From Heterostelium album PN500 (taxonomy: Eukaryota; Evosea; Eumycetozoa; Acytosteliales; Acytosteliaceae), in NCBI RefSeq assembly GCF_000004825.1, contig NW_008805089.1, positions 1,302,001 to 1,366,000 of the forward strand: DNA of 64,000 bases, given 5' to 3'. The position numbers were made by a program, and so were the translations under genes. This document shows, in pieces, positions 35,108 to 46,942 of the stretch; the first letter of the stretch is position 1; each line of letters begins with the position of its first letter. Below the pieces are notes generated by a model. That model saw only the letters and a list, made by a program, of their open reading frames with translations. It had not been told where the DNA came from and searched no databases.

Positions 35108-38100
35108 CTGATGGATCAGGTAAATTAAAAGAAATATTTTGATTATATATTGTTGTTTTTTCAGAGTTGTTGGGTGGATTGTTATCTGTGTTGTTAGCGT
35201 CAACAGGTGAAATCGTTGGAGTTGAACTTGGTGTTATCGATTCTGGTGTAAATATATCGTGAATTGCAAAGTTTAATTTACCATTCTCATCACCATACAT
35301 TTCGTAGAATCTTAGGATATCTCTATTTCTATCCAATTGTTTTTCTTGCTCTTCAATAAACTTTCTTAACTAAATTACAAATTGTTTAGTTTATGTTGTA
35401 CAATAAAGTATTTACAAATGAATAATCAAAGTTACTACTTACTGATAAAACTACTCTATCTTTTCTAAATATTAGAATCAGTTTAGGAATAAAAAGTAAA
35501 CCGATTGTACTTAGTGCAAATATAATAACAGAGGCACAGATCACTATGAATTGAGCATTTGCATTATTGGTAAAAGAGAATCTTAATGGGATTAAAATCA
35601 CAAGAATAATAATATAATTGTAAATCTATAGAAAGAAATTAAAAATAATTAATAATTGACTAAATTAAATTGATTGATTGATTGATTAATTGATTAATTG
35701 CATACCAAAACACCAATATATGTTGGTTCATTAAATGTACCTGGGGAAGTTCTATAATGTTTACTTCTATATACAAGTACACACGAATATAGTAATAATA
35801 TAATCTTAAAGAAAAAAAAATAATTAATTAAAACATAAATAAATTATTTTTAAAATACAATAATAAATTATTAAACTATACTTACTATATAAACAAGATT
35901 ACAAACAATATATACCCAACTTTTTGAAGCTTTACAATTATAGACAACTTTTAATTCATTGACATTATAAATATAAGTTGGTTTTATATCTTCTAGGATA
36001 CAATTTAATGCTATTATGATTCTTTTTTTTTTTTTAAGATTTTAATAAATAAATGAAAATTAATATTAAATAAATATATTATACTTACAATAGTTGGAAT
36101 TGATAAAATAGCAAAATATTTTAAAAAATATTTTGTATCCATCTATAACATTCATATAAAAACAATTAATAAATTTATAATTTACTATATCTCTCTTTTG
36201 TTTGACTTACAATTTGTTTCTTTTGAAATTTCAATTGTTTTCTTGATGACCAAATCTTCCATTCCTTTACTATGATTGATAATGCACATATGAAAAGACC
36301 GGCTGGTAATAAGATTACACGCAGAATACACTGAAAATCACCAATGAGATAAAGGAATATGATTGATAGGAGTATGACGAATATTCCAACTATCATTGTC
36401 CAAAGAAACACCATATTGGTATACCTGATAATTCGATTGTTTCTGTAGATGATTGCGATCACTGCCATTCCAAAATCGGCAATCATCAGAACGACGGCAA
36501 GAACGGTGAATAATATCTTTACCCAATCGGAAACTTTCGATTCTTTCAGACAGTAGTAGGTGTCAACCACCAAGTAAGGACCGTAGCCTTTGATACATTT
36601 TTCAATCGAGATATTCCTGTAGATATATCCGTTGGCGGCGGGTGGATTCGATTGGAACCTGAGATTACAAGAGGTACCTGGTATACCACTGATTCCCAGG
36701 TTATAAAGAATCGGTCTGCCACCGACATCTAGCTGTGCCGTTCTAATTCCAGTCAGGTTAACATTCGGGCAAAGTTGGTTGTCCACTGTAAACTCGACGC
36801 CTGTCGAACCACGATAGACATTTCCAAACGCATCGAGTGCTGTAATTAGCACTTGAACATTTTCCGGTGTATAAATCGATGATACAATATTCACTGTGAA
36901 TGTGTAGTATGCACTGTTTAGTATTTCTCCATATTGGGCAGTGGAGTTCAGCGCATAACAATTCTCACAAGTAAATGGACAGACCAATTCTTGAGAATCG
37001 TAGAAAATCAGAGCACCCGTTCGATAGGCGTAGTTATCAAAGAATATATCGTTTTCAAATCTTGAAAAGCATTGGATATCAAAAGTACTGTTTTTAACAT
37101 AATAAATAAATGGACCGTTGGGTGATTGATTTGCAATCACTTGTGAATCAATGACAGTAATATTACCAGTTTGATCTAATTCTAAAACTGATCCTCTCTA
37201 TAATATAATATTTATATTCATTGGGAAAATATTAATTATTAAAATCAATTGATTGATTAATATTATATATTAACTTACAAAGGTACCAGTTGTTTTTAAA
37301 AATTCTGTTTTCTCTATATAAATACCGTATTTGTTGTAACCACCAATCAATGAAATATATGCATTGTTATCGAGGAAGTGAGATGAACCCATTGCCAAAA
37401 AGGTGTTATACTCCATAAAAAGAAAACTTGAAAAGTTATTTTGCTCTACAATTGCGTCGAAAATAAATATTTGTACATTATTTGCGAATAAAAACATCTC
37501 ATCGATTGTACTACAATTATGAACTGTAATTGCTGATAGAATCGCTGAACCTTTTCCATAAGATTCCAACACTCTACCTTGAATATCTAATATTAGAAAA
37601 AAAAAACAAATTAATAAACATTTAATTTATATTATTAATAAAATATAAATCTTACTTAAAAAACGAGTATCAATTAATGCAATGAATGAAGTAGAGTCTG
37701 ATGATATTATTGTTCCACTCATATTGGTAAATACTACATCGTAGACTATGATTTGACCGTTGGCATAAATTGAAATTGAAATTGATGGATTTACTGTGTT
37801 TTGAAAAATAGTTCCTTCGATAACCAATGAATCACTGGATGATCCGATATCTGAACTACCTGGTGCATAATTTCCATTAAAAATACATGTTGTAAAACTA
37901 TTTTAAAAAAATAAATTAATAACTAATAAAACTTTGAACAAAACAATGATAATTACTTTGATATTGAATCATCTGATAAATAGGCAACACCGGAAGCACC
38001 AGTTGCTATATTCAAATTGAAAAAAGTATTATCCACTACTAAAGATGTTTGAATTGATATTAATTGACCTAAATTAGATCTATTCCTATCAAATCTACAC

Positions 38101-39087
38101 GATTTCATATCAAATATACATGTCACTGAAAATGATATACTGACAATTAATAATCTATAATTAAATATTTGATGATTTTTTTAAACTTACTTGTAACCAT
38201 TCCATAGGTTGATCTATTATACATAAAAAGAGTCTTTTCCATTAGGAATTGAGTGAAATTGGAAGCAATCATTGAATTCCATCGATTACTAATGACTTTT
38301 GAATGTTGAAATTCAAAATAAGTAAATTCACTTGTAAGAAAAATATTATATCTATTTAATTGAAATGTACAATTGTGTACATATATTTTGGCTATTTAAA
38401 AAAGAATATATATTAATTTCAATTTTAATTTGTTAACAAATTTTTAATTACTTACAATATTGTGATAAAAATAATATGGAATTTGAATTATTAAAGAATA
38501 TACAATGATTCAGTGTTAATGATGAATTAAATAGTCTAAAATCGGTAAAGTTTCCAAACGACATTTTGTTGAGTTCATCGAGGTAGTTGCTGGCGTATGG
38601 TGACATTTCTTTGAAAAAAACTGTTTCATTGTTACGATGATCTGTAAATGTAATGTTATGGATGGTGATATTGGAGAAGACTGAAAGGAAGAAATCACCA
38701 TTGTTCGGTATAACTATTTGTGTTTGATCTGAATGGTTACCTAGTCCGATCAACTCTATCGCTACATCACTAACAATGGTTGATGGTGCGGCACTATAAT
38801 CATATCGTCCAGGTTGCATATTAATTTGAACGGCTGGTTCATGATCCAACCAAATCATTGCATAATAAGTTGAAAAACAAGGTCTATCTATAGTTCCACA
38901 ATATTTTGTATCGTTTCCATTCGTCGATAAATATATAATTGATTTTGATTCTAAAAACAAGTAATAATAATAATAGAATTATTAGAAATGTTAACATAAT
39001 AATAATTGTTTTACTTTTTATAGTCTTACCAACAAAAGATAAATAATATAATAAAATAAATAAATATAAAATATTACAAAGTTTCAT
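34797..39087 (-). CDS. Class C (GABA-B/Grl-like) GPCR with beta-helix-like ectodomain
   Basis: About twelve exons (39087-39030, 38950-38456, 38391-38191, 38125-37957, 37897-37656, 37586-37279, 37197-36211, 36142-36089, 36010-35886, 35804-35706, 35625-35443, 35369-34797), roughly 1160 residues; one boundary may be a base off. After a signal peptide, about 690 residues resemble a parallel beta-helix (pectin-lyase fold): YLSTNGNDTKYCGTIDRPC start, then N-glycan-rich rungs such as SNITIHNITFTDH and SSLTLNHCIFFNN. Seven transmembrane segments follow, with class C marks: RNNRIIRYTNMVF, a Cys before TM3 (DFQCILRV), IVKEWKIW, the SPGTFNEPTYIG loop before TM6 and LLFIPKLILI in TM7. The cytoplasmic tail has poly-Asn and basic clusters. 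It should signal through heterotrimeric G proteins; the ligand is unknown. Confidence 0.88.
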
Positions 39088-39936
39088 TATATAAAAAATA
39101 TATAAAGAGATTATTTATATTTCATTGAAGTCCAATTTAAATAAAAGAACATCATCTGATAATTTAATTAATTAATATTATTATTCAAACAAACAAAAAG
39201 ACAAACTAGAATAATCTAAAAACAAACAAGTGAGATATAATAAATCTATCAAAAAGACAATCAATTAATTTACATGATTATTATCAATTGTTTATAATAC
39301 ATTATTAGAGTGAGAAAATAATGAATTTTTGTAGAGCAATATCAAAAAGTGACAGGAAAGATATACCTTATATATATTACATATATGTACCTATTTATTA
39401 TTATTATTATTATTTCGATTGTTATTGTTATCACCCGTATTGTACAAAAGGAAAAAAAAAACAAAGAAAAAAACAGAAATATATATATTTAGTGGTGTTA
39501 ATGATCATCATGATTAATATGAATGAGGTCTACACCCCTTTTTATTGTTTTTTGATCAACACAAGAAAATTAAAATTAAAAATTAATTATTTTATATCTA
39601 TTTATTTATTTATTAAAGAGATAGATATGTATGTCATTTCTCAAATATATAATATATTTATAGAGTTGAGCTTTTTAAGAAAAAAAAAAAATGATAAAGT
39701 CATATTTTTATTTTATTTGTACAAATATCAAATTATGTGAATATCTTTGATTGATTAAGATTTAAGTTTTTTGATTCTTTTTGTTTCGATTTGATTTGAT
39801 TTGATTTGATTTGGATTTACAAATTTTAAATTAAATGTATATTATATATATGTGTTGTATATATGGGAAGTTAAATAATTTAAATGTGATATTGTTTTTG
39901 TTGTTGTTATTATTATTGTTATTATTATTATTATTA
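39088..39936. other. Intergenic, receptor promoter region, no gene seen
   Basis: About 850 AT-rich bases upstream of the receptor and downstream of MED19, with a GATTT pentamer run near 39790-39810. Frames present translate to K/I/Y-rich low-complexity sequence and are not supported. Confidence 0.5.
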
Positions 39937-40936
39937 TTAATGTTCAACTACTATATGTTGACCATCATTATCTTTATGATCTCTTTTACTCTTTTTCTTT
40001 CGTTTGTGACGTTCTTCGTTGCCTGCGCTGCCTCCACTGTTGCTTGTTGTTGTAGTACCGCTGTTATTGAGTGAGTTGCTATTGTGTAGTGGCGGTGGCA
40101 CCAATGATCCATCTTCGACAACCACTGTGTTCTCACCGTCACGATTCTTACGTTTCTTCTTCTCGTGACGATGTTTACGATGTTTCTTCTTTTCGCTCTC
40201 TGGTCGGACATACCCACCGTCTAGCAGTGTAAATGCCGCCTTCATTTGTGTCTCTGAGAGTGACAGCAAGATCAATTCTTGTTGATCGTCTTGTATCATC
40301 GAAGAATCGGCATTCTCAACCAACTTTGACAGACCATGTACTTTATGTGGTGGTTTCTCTTTCTTTGACGATGACGATGATGTTGATATCGTAGTTGTAG
40401 ATTGTGTAATATCTTGTTGTGGTTGTTGCTGTTGTTGACCAGGTGAAAGTAGTGCATTCGTAGGTGTACCTGGTGTTGGTGTTGTTGAAATATTCTGTTG
40501 TTGTTGTAGTTGCTGTATATTATTATTGTTGTTGACCGATGAAGATGAAGATGAGGAATGATGTTTCTCTCTTTTTATATAATTATCACCAGGCAAATTC
40601 TTTACATATGATTTATAGGTAGATGAAAGATGCTTTGTATTGAAATCATTGAATATCTTTAATAGATTAAAATGTGATAATAGATTTGATTCACCTGTTA
40701 CAATTCCATCTGGTTCTATATATATATAGATAAAATATTAATAAACTACTATGAAAATATAAATTGATATCTAATAACCTACTTTCTATTTGTTTTATTA
40801 AGAATATGTCAGAGTAGTTTGTATTACTACTACTTCCAACATTATTATTATTTATTATTTGTTGTTCATCATCATCATTTGTAATATTACTATTATTAAG
40901 ATCGTTAGATTCAGCTATATTAGAATTATCTTGCAT
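39937..40936 (-). CDS. med19: Mediator complex subunit 19
   Basis: Two exons, 40936-40783 and 40715-39937, in phase, giving 310 residues. The N-terminus is acidic/Asn-rich. The second exon begins with the MED19 core: [20 protein letters not shown], then [14 protein letters not shown], matching the family pattern L-x-x-H-Y/F-x-L ... F-x-x-NLPG. After a Ser/Gln low-complexity insert come the L-x-L-x-E segment ([20 protein letters not shown]), equivalent to the conserved GFRLHTGPLPE region, and the Lys/His/Arg-rich tail ([17 protein letters not shown]). MED19 sits in the head/middle of the Mediator coactivator of RNA polymerase II. Assignment rests on motif order; the long insert is typical for dictyostelids. 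Confidence 0.82.
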
Positions 40937-41235
40937 TGTGCATATATAGTTTATTTCTAATTCATCAGTAATTACTGAACAACAAATTTTGACTGTTAAA
41001 AAACAAATGTTTGAATTTGAAAAAAAAAAAAAACAAAACAAAACTATTTTAAAATGCACTCACTGTGTGTGAGTGTCATTAATAAATACAAGTAATAGCA
41101 GTAACAAACTAGAAATGATATTGTTTTTTTAATAACCATTGATTTTTTTTTTATTTTTTTTATTTTTATTTTTTCAGTTGTCTTTGAATAAAATGCATTG
41201 ATTTGTTATGATTATGTTATTATTACAAATGATTA

Positions 41236-42805
41236 TCAATATCCACCACTAATATAGATATCTCCAGACTGATTTGCATTGTTTTGTCCAAAGATAATCT
41301 CATTTAAATTTAATGAGTTTGTTTTATAAACATACTATTGATTTAATGTTAGTAGTTGTATTATTTATATACCAAAACTTTTTAGAGTTTGTTACTTACG
41401 ATTGCACCACCTTTATTTGCTTGGCACTTTTCAAAATTTGAATTGGTTACATTTATATAGGTGGATTTAGGTGAACTAGCAATTGCACCACCATTATTGA
41501 TTGCCCTATTCATAAAACAATAGACATCATCCATAAGTAGGTCACTTTCTACATAGATAGCACCACCGTCGACGAAAGCATTTGAGAGTTCTATACTTGC
41601 AGTGGTTAAAGATAATGATTTACTTGAGAAGATACTACCTCCATTATGATGAGCTCTATTCCCGTAGAACTCTGATCTCATTACCTTAATAGTGGAATCA
41701 GAATAAATAGCACCTCCATCGAATGACGACTCACATTGATTAAATTCACATTGTGTAATCTTTGTATTTGTTGGTCCAGTTGTATAAATAGCACCGCCAC
41801 TACCGTTGCTATTACTATTACAACTTACCACTATACATTGTTGAAATGTAACATTATACATCGATAGACTATTGGATGAATAGATTGCACCACCGGAATC
41901 ACACGATGAAGTATTAATAAAATTAGATGACCAAACACTTAGATTAGGTGTGATGATAGCTCCACCTCGACTAGAAGCTGAACAGTTTACGATTGTGACA
42001 TTGACAAGGTTAAGATTGCTCATAGGATTGACAGGATCTATATAGATAGCACCGCCACTATATAGTGATTGAGAGTTTGATATGAAAGAATTACGAACTT
42101 CTACATTGCAACCTTTAGCATAGAGAAAACCTCCACCACTCTTTTCATTCTTTGATTGAACAGCATTGATGTTATTAAAATAAACATTTATTGTAGAATT
42201 ATTATTATTATTATGTCCATTGTAGATCAATGATATTAAACCTTCTTTTCCGTTCTTATTAATCAATGTTATGTTTTCAAATGATATACTAGTAGAATAA
42301 TCTAAATTTAAAGCAATAAATTGATTCTAAATATAATTTTTTTAAACATAAAATAATAAGTAGATAGTTTATATTATTTAAATTCATCTTTTGTACATAC
42401 ACTACATTGATAAATAGATGAATTAAATTTTGAACCAACGAAATGAAGATGTTTTGACTTTGGCAAATCAGATTCATCTATCTCACCTGGACAATCATTA
42501 TGTATACCATTAGAAAGTTTAACAATAGCCTGATCTATATTTGGATGTTCTTCAATTTGTTTTGATAATGATTTCAAACATGATCTAATATCTGGACAAA
42601 TTCTTAATTGATTTTGTATCGATATATAGTTAGAAAATGAACATTTCTTTATTATAATATTTTAATCTTACATTTCGAAAGCCTCTATAGATTTACAAAA
42701 ATCAATATTTGATTCAATAGAACATCTAGAAAAACTATTGTTTATTATCGAATCTATGAATAAAAAAGAATTTAAAAAAATAAAAATAAAAAATATATAT
42801 TTCAT
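41236..42805 (-). CDS. Secreted right-handed beta-helix (pectin-lyase-like, GGAI-repeat) protein
   Basis: Four exons, 42805-42672, 42602-42401, 42326-41400 and 41334-41236, in phase, giving 453 residues. A signal peptide opens it (MKYIFFIFIFLNSFLFIDS), followed by a Cys-containing N-terminal segment with ICPDIRSCLKSL. Exon 3 contains at least eight beta-helix rungs built around GGAI: SGGAIYID, SRGGAIITP, DSGGAIYSS, GSGGAIYTT, FDGGAIYSD, HNGGSIFSS, VDGGAIYVE, NNGGAIASS and NKGGAI, each followed by an NVTFQQC/NSNFEKC-like strand. The GGAI/FxxN pattern is that of polymorphic-membrane-protein-type repeats. No transmembrane segment or anchor is seen, so it is probably secreted. It lies just upstream of MED19 and about 2 kb from the beta-helix receptor, on the same strand. 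Confidence 0.87.
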
Positions 42806-43681
42806 TATTATTGAAATGTTTTAATTCACCTCGAAATTCGAAACAAAATTGTAATTATTTGTTGATTTTATTTCATTTATTTTAATTCAAAAAAATAAAA
42901 TAATAATATTAATTTTTTATTTATATATTTTTTAAGGATAAATTTTTGGTACCAATTAATTTTAATAAATTTAAATAAACTATTTTAAAATGAATATTTC
43001 TATTAAAGAAAAGATAAAATCTAAAGGTATCACAATTTTTTTTGATAAAAAAAACTGGTCATCTATTTTGATCAACTCAAAGAAAAAGTTTTAATAATTA
43101 ATTAATTTAAAATCTTTTTCTTTGAGTTGAGTTAACTATAAATCCTGGAAACCAGATTTTATTTGATTTCATCCTGTTTTATAAAAATATCTTAGATTTC
43201 ATAAATTATAGTGAAAAACATTAAGTTCTAAACTTCCAATTCTTAAGATATAAAATAAATACTTTTATATCTTTTTCAAAAAAATAAGAATTAAATTGTT
43301 GAATTCAAAAATGTTACCTTATAGTAAGTAATATTAATATATAACTATCATATACGAAATAAAAATTAATAAATAAAAATTTCAAAATATATAGTACATA
43401 TAGATAATTATGCCCATTACAAAGTAAATAATAACTTTTATATAAAGACTTTTTCGAAATATATTAATTTTGTTTTTTCTTAGCCAGGATCCAATATATT
43501 AACCGGAACTCCACCGCCTTTATCAAATCCAACACCACCTAAACCAACCAAAGGTGGATTTAACACAAATAGTTATCAATTTAAACCATGATATGGATAA
43601 TAATGAAATAATAATTCAATATACTTGATATTCAAAGATAAATATGTAAAACTAAAATCATTTATTAAAAGTTATATAATT
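42806..43681. other. Intergenic with a long hairpin
   Basis: About 875 AT-rich bases upstream of the beta-helix gene. The hairpin at 43016-43199 is listed separately. A short plus-strand Pro/Thr-rich stretch at 43484-43591 (PGSILTGTPPPLSNPTPPKP-like) ends in a stop and might be a coding remnant or a last exon, but I find no start. Confidence 0.45.
43016..43199. repeat. Foldback / pre-miRNA-like hairpin with a 17-bp perfect core
   Basis: The core arms 43072-43088 and 43114-43130 are perfect 17-base reverse complements (TCAACTCAAAGAAAAAG and its complement) around a 25-nt AT loop. Outside them CTGGT (about 43055) pairs with ACCAG (about 43151), and further out AAATCTAA (about 43017) pairs with TTAGATTT (about 43192). 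The whole forms an interrupted foldback of about 184 nt. It sits in intergenic DNA. It could be a hairpin RNA precursor or a miniature inverted-repeat element. Confidence 0.7.
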
Positions 43682-44137
43682 TTAAAAATTTGGATCATCT
43701 TCAAAAATGGAATTTGAAAGATTCATTATGTTGCCTCTTGTGGCGTTTGTAACGCTTGTTTGACTTGTTGGACTACTTCTTGCATTGTTATTTGTTGAAC
43801 GACTATTGTTGTTGTTATTGTTGCTATTGGTATTTGTTGGTACAACTGAAACTGTTGTTTGTACATTTCGATTTGTATTTGTATCTTCTGGTGGGTTTGG
43901 GATTCCAATCCTGCTTGGAGCTTGTCTATGTGCACGATTTGTACTACTATTGATGACTGGTGTTTCGAAAACTGGTGTGTTTAATTCTTCCTCTTCTTTC
44001 AATGACTTGTCTCTTCCTATAATCAATATTGTTATTTCTTCTTGCTATGTTTATTGTTTCATTTCGATTTACATTATTATTAATATTATTGTTGTTGCTA
44101 TTATTTTGATTGCTATTTGAATGTCTACTATAATTAC

Positions 44138-44189
<52 letters not shown>

Positions 44190-44693
44190 GTGATTGCTAT
44201 TGGTGATGGTCATATTAAAATTATTTTTGCTGTTAATTTCGAAATCAGCATCAAAAATGTCATCATCCAAAGGTTCATCTTTCAAAAACCTTTGTTGTGG
44301 AGTATAATGTTGGTTTGATGGTTGATTATTATTGTTGTTAGAGTTGTTATTGCTGTTGTTGTTCTTATACATCGAATTATTATTATTGTTTTTATTGTTG
44401 TTAGTGTTATTGTTGTTTTTGCTATTGTTATATACTGGATTATTATTGTTGGTATAATTTTTGTTATAATCATTGTCATAATTGTTGTCATAATTATTAT
44501 CATAATTATTGTTATTGTTGTTGTTGGGATTTACATAGTTTGAAGACTGATTGCATGGCTGCATATATTTTTGTGGTAGAGCAATATATGGTGATTGCAT
44601 ATTTGAATAGAGTTGTTGAAGAGGTTGATGTGATTGTTGGGTGATAGGTGAAGTTGGATGGTTTTGTAGTACTACAGGAGGTTGATTTGATAT

Positions 44694-44724
<31 letters not shown>

Positions 44725-45212
44725 AATGATGGTAAAGGTGGATGGTATGACATGAGTGGTGGTTGAACAGTTGCAGTTGCATGTGAATACTCTTTTGGTT
44801 TCAATGGCGAGATGAGTGGAACATTCGACTCATTGATTTTTTTGTTGACAACTCTCTTACCACGACGCATACAAAAGAATAAACAAACATAGAGCGCAAT
44901 AAAGAAAACGCCAAAGCCTACAGAAAGACCTATGATCAAATGTTTTCCGCCATCGGTCATCTCTTTAGTGCACGACTTGCAAATTGGATAATTGTTGAAA
45001 ATGTCCTGGCCTACCTTATCTACACAAGTGTAATTGTAAAAGAAACCATCTGTAAGTTGCTTACCACAGACACTCGTCAACTTTAATGATAAAAATATAG
45101 ATGTGTTGTCAATAAAATGTTGTTATATTGATTGTTTCCAATAAAAACTCATTCCCAAAAATATACAAACATTACTATTGATCTCCCAGGTAGTTGCAAC
45201 ACAACATGTCAT
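43682..45212 (-). CDS. Single-pass membrane protein with Cys-rich ectodomain and poly-Asn/Gln cytoplasmic tail
   Basis: Best model has three exons, 45212-45171, 45080-44129 and 44016-43682, in phase, giving about 442 residues. A small Cys-containing N-terminal region (MTCCVATTWEINSN, then TSVCGKQL, YNYTCVDKV, YPICKSCTKEM) precedes one transmembrane helix (LIIGLSVGFGVFFIALYVCL) and a basic stop-transfer (RRGKRVVNKK). The rest is low complexity: poly-Gln, long poly-Asn and Pro-rich patches. No cleavable signal peptide is visible, so the helix may act as signal anchor or an upstream exon is missing. If the last intron (44128-44017) is not used, the protein instead ends at 43947 with RIKHTSFRNTSHQ; the spliced end (IMNLSNSIFEDDPNF) looks more protein-like. 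Function unknown. Confidence 0.65.
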
Positions 45213-45622
45213 TTTATTACAAATATACAAATAAATAGAGAAAAAAAAAAATTAAATTAATGTGAGAAAAACTTTTGTTTTTTTGATCATGATTAAAAAA
45301 AATTTCCAAAACTAACTGCAACGAAAAATTCTAAAAAAGGAAATTTTAATTTTTTGATCAAAATTAAAAAAGATATCTTTTTTAAATGTTAGACAATATT
45401 TCATTTTTTTAATAATCTATCATAGGGTTCTATCTCTTTTATTGGAATGTTCCATTATGTCATCTTTCTATTTATTTAGAATATAAAATATTATATAAAT
45501 TAAATATTAATATGATTAATCGATAAACTATAAATAATGGAGTGAAAATGAATTGTAATATATAAATTAAAAGTTATATAAATATTAAATATATAAACAA
45601 AGTTTAATTATTACATTTTAAA
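45213..45622. promoter_or_regulatory. Short divergent intergenic region
   Basis: About 410 AT-rich bases between the start codons of the membrane protein (-) and the methyltransferase (+). Both promoters must be here. No distinct motif is called. Confidence 0.4.
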
Positions 45623-46774
45623 ATGTCTGTTTCTCATAATCAAAGAATGGAAGATGATCAAAATTCAATTCTCAAGACCACCCAGCTTTGTGATAATCTT
45701 GAAAAGTCGCGTGCAATCTTCACCGTCTGTGAGTTGGATGTTGCCAAACACATTGAATCCATTGGATCGAAATCGATTGAAAAGTTGGCGGTCGATGTTG
45801 CCTGTTGTCCAGATGCTCTCTATCGTTTGATGCGTGCACTCTCCTCGCTCGGTGTCTTCCGTGAGACTGACGCTCGTGTATTCCAACACACCAAACTCTC
45901 AGAGAAGTTGGCCGATCCAGTTGTACGTGACATTGTATTGATCAATGGTGGTTCATTGGGTTACAACATGTGGAAGGACTTGACCAGCACCATTCGTAAG
46001 GGCCACTCCGATCTGAATGCACTCATCGGTAAGCCAAGTGTCTGGGAGTACCTCGTTGATCATCACGATGAATCCAAACGTTTCTTCAATGTCATGGCTG
46101 GCTATGTCAATTATTTCGCACCAGCTCTTATTGAAATGAGTGACTATCACACCAAGTGTGAATCGATCGTTGGCATTGGAGGTGGTCAAGGTTTGTTTTT
46201 GGATCAAATTCTCAAGTCTGGTGGAAACACCAAACATGAATCGATCAAAACTGTGATCAACTATGATCTTCCAGTGGTCATTGAGCTCGCAAAGCAAGCT
46301 GGAATGCCAGTCCGTGATGCCAGAATCAAGGATCAACAAGGTGACTTGGTCAAGGAGAAGTTACCAGAAGCCGACATCTTTGTATTGCAATCATTGGTCC
46401 ATTACAACGACGACAATGCTCTATTGATCCTCAAGAACATCATGAGATCAATGAAATCGGATTCAAGAGTCTACATATATGACTTTTTACTCGATGAAAA
46501 GAATGAACAATTGGGTGAAAAAGTTTGGTTTGATATTAGTATGTGTTTAATATTAGTTGAACAAAATGTTAAATAATAATCAAATACTAACAAGTACATT
46601 CTCTATTTTTTTTCTTTATTCATTATTATAGAAATGTTCCAATTTATGAATGGAAGAGAAAGATCAGTTGAAGACTGGGAAAGATTGACCAAACAAGCTG
46701 GATTCAAAATTACCAACAATCAAAAGGCCAAGAACTCACACTTCCCATCACTCCTTGTCTTACACAAGCTTTGA
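45623..46774 (+). CDS. SAM-dependent O-methyltransferase (COMT/DmtA-like)
   Basis: Two exons, 45623-46538 and 46632-46774, in phase, giving 352 residues, the usual length. The N-terminal dimerisation/winged-helix domain (LEKSRAIFTVCELDVAKHIE, CCPDALYRLMRALSSLGVF) is followed by the Rossmann domain. The SAM-binding glycine motif is IVGIGGGQGLFLDQIL, and the motif around the catalytic base is LQSLVHYNDDNALLILKNI, where the plant enzymes read LHDW. The His is kept but the Asp-Trp is replaced by Tyr-Asn. The C-terminus ends FPSLLVLHKL. Dictyostelids use relatives of this family (DmtA) to O-methylate the chlorinated polyketide signal DIF-1. No polyketide synthase is in this window, so the substrate cannot be inferred. 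Confidence 0.92.
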
Positions 46775-46942
46775 ATTGATACTTGTATCAAATCCAACCA
46801 ACCTATTGAATTGTTTTTTTAAATATATTTAAAATTCAATCAATCAATCAATCATCAATCAAATAAATCGTTATTTCTTTTATAAGTTTTTATGATTTCA
46901 ACAACATTATTAACTTGTTATTTATATTATTTGATTTATTAT

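Noticed and set aside
34840-35142. Poly-Leu plus-strand frame
   Set aside because: Complement of the poly-Asn tract in the receptor tail.
39321-39740. 139-codon plus-strand frame rich in Y, I and K
   Set aside because: Intergenic low-complexity translation with no coding-like G+C; no similarity recognised.
43484-43591. Short Pro/Thr-rich plus-strand coding-like stretch
   Set aside because: No start codon or upstream exon found; noted only within the intergenic entry.
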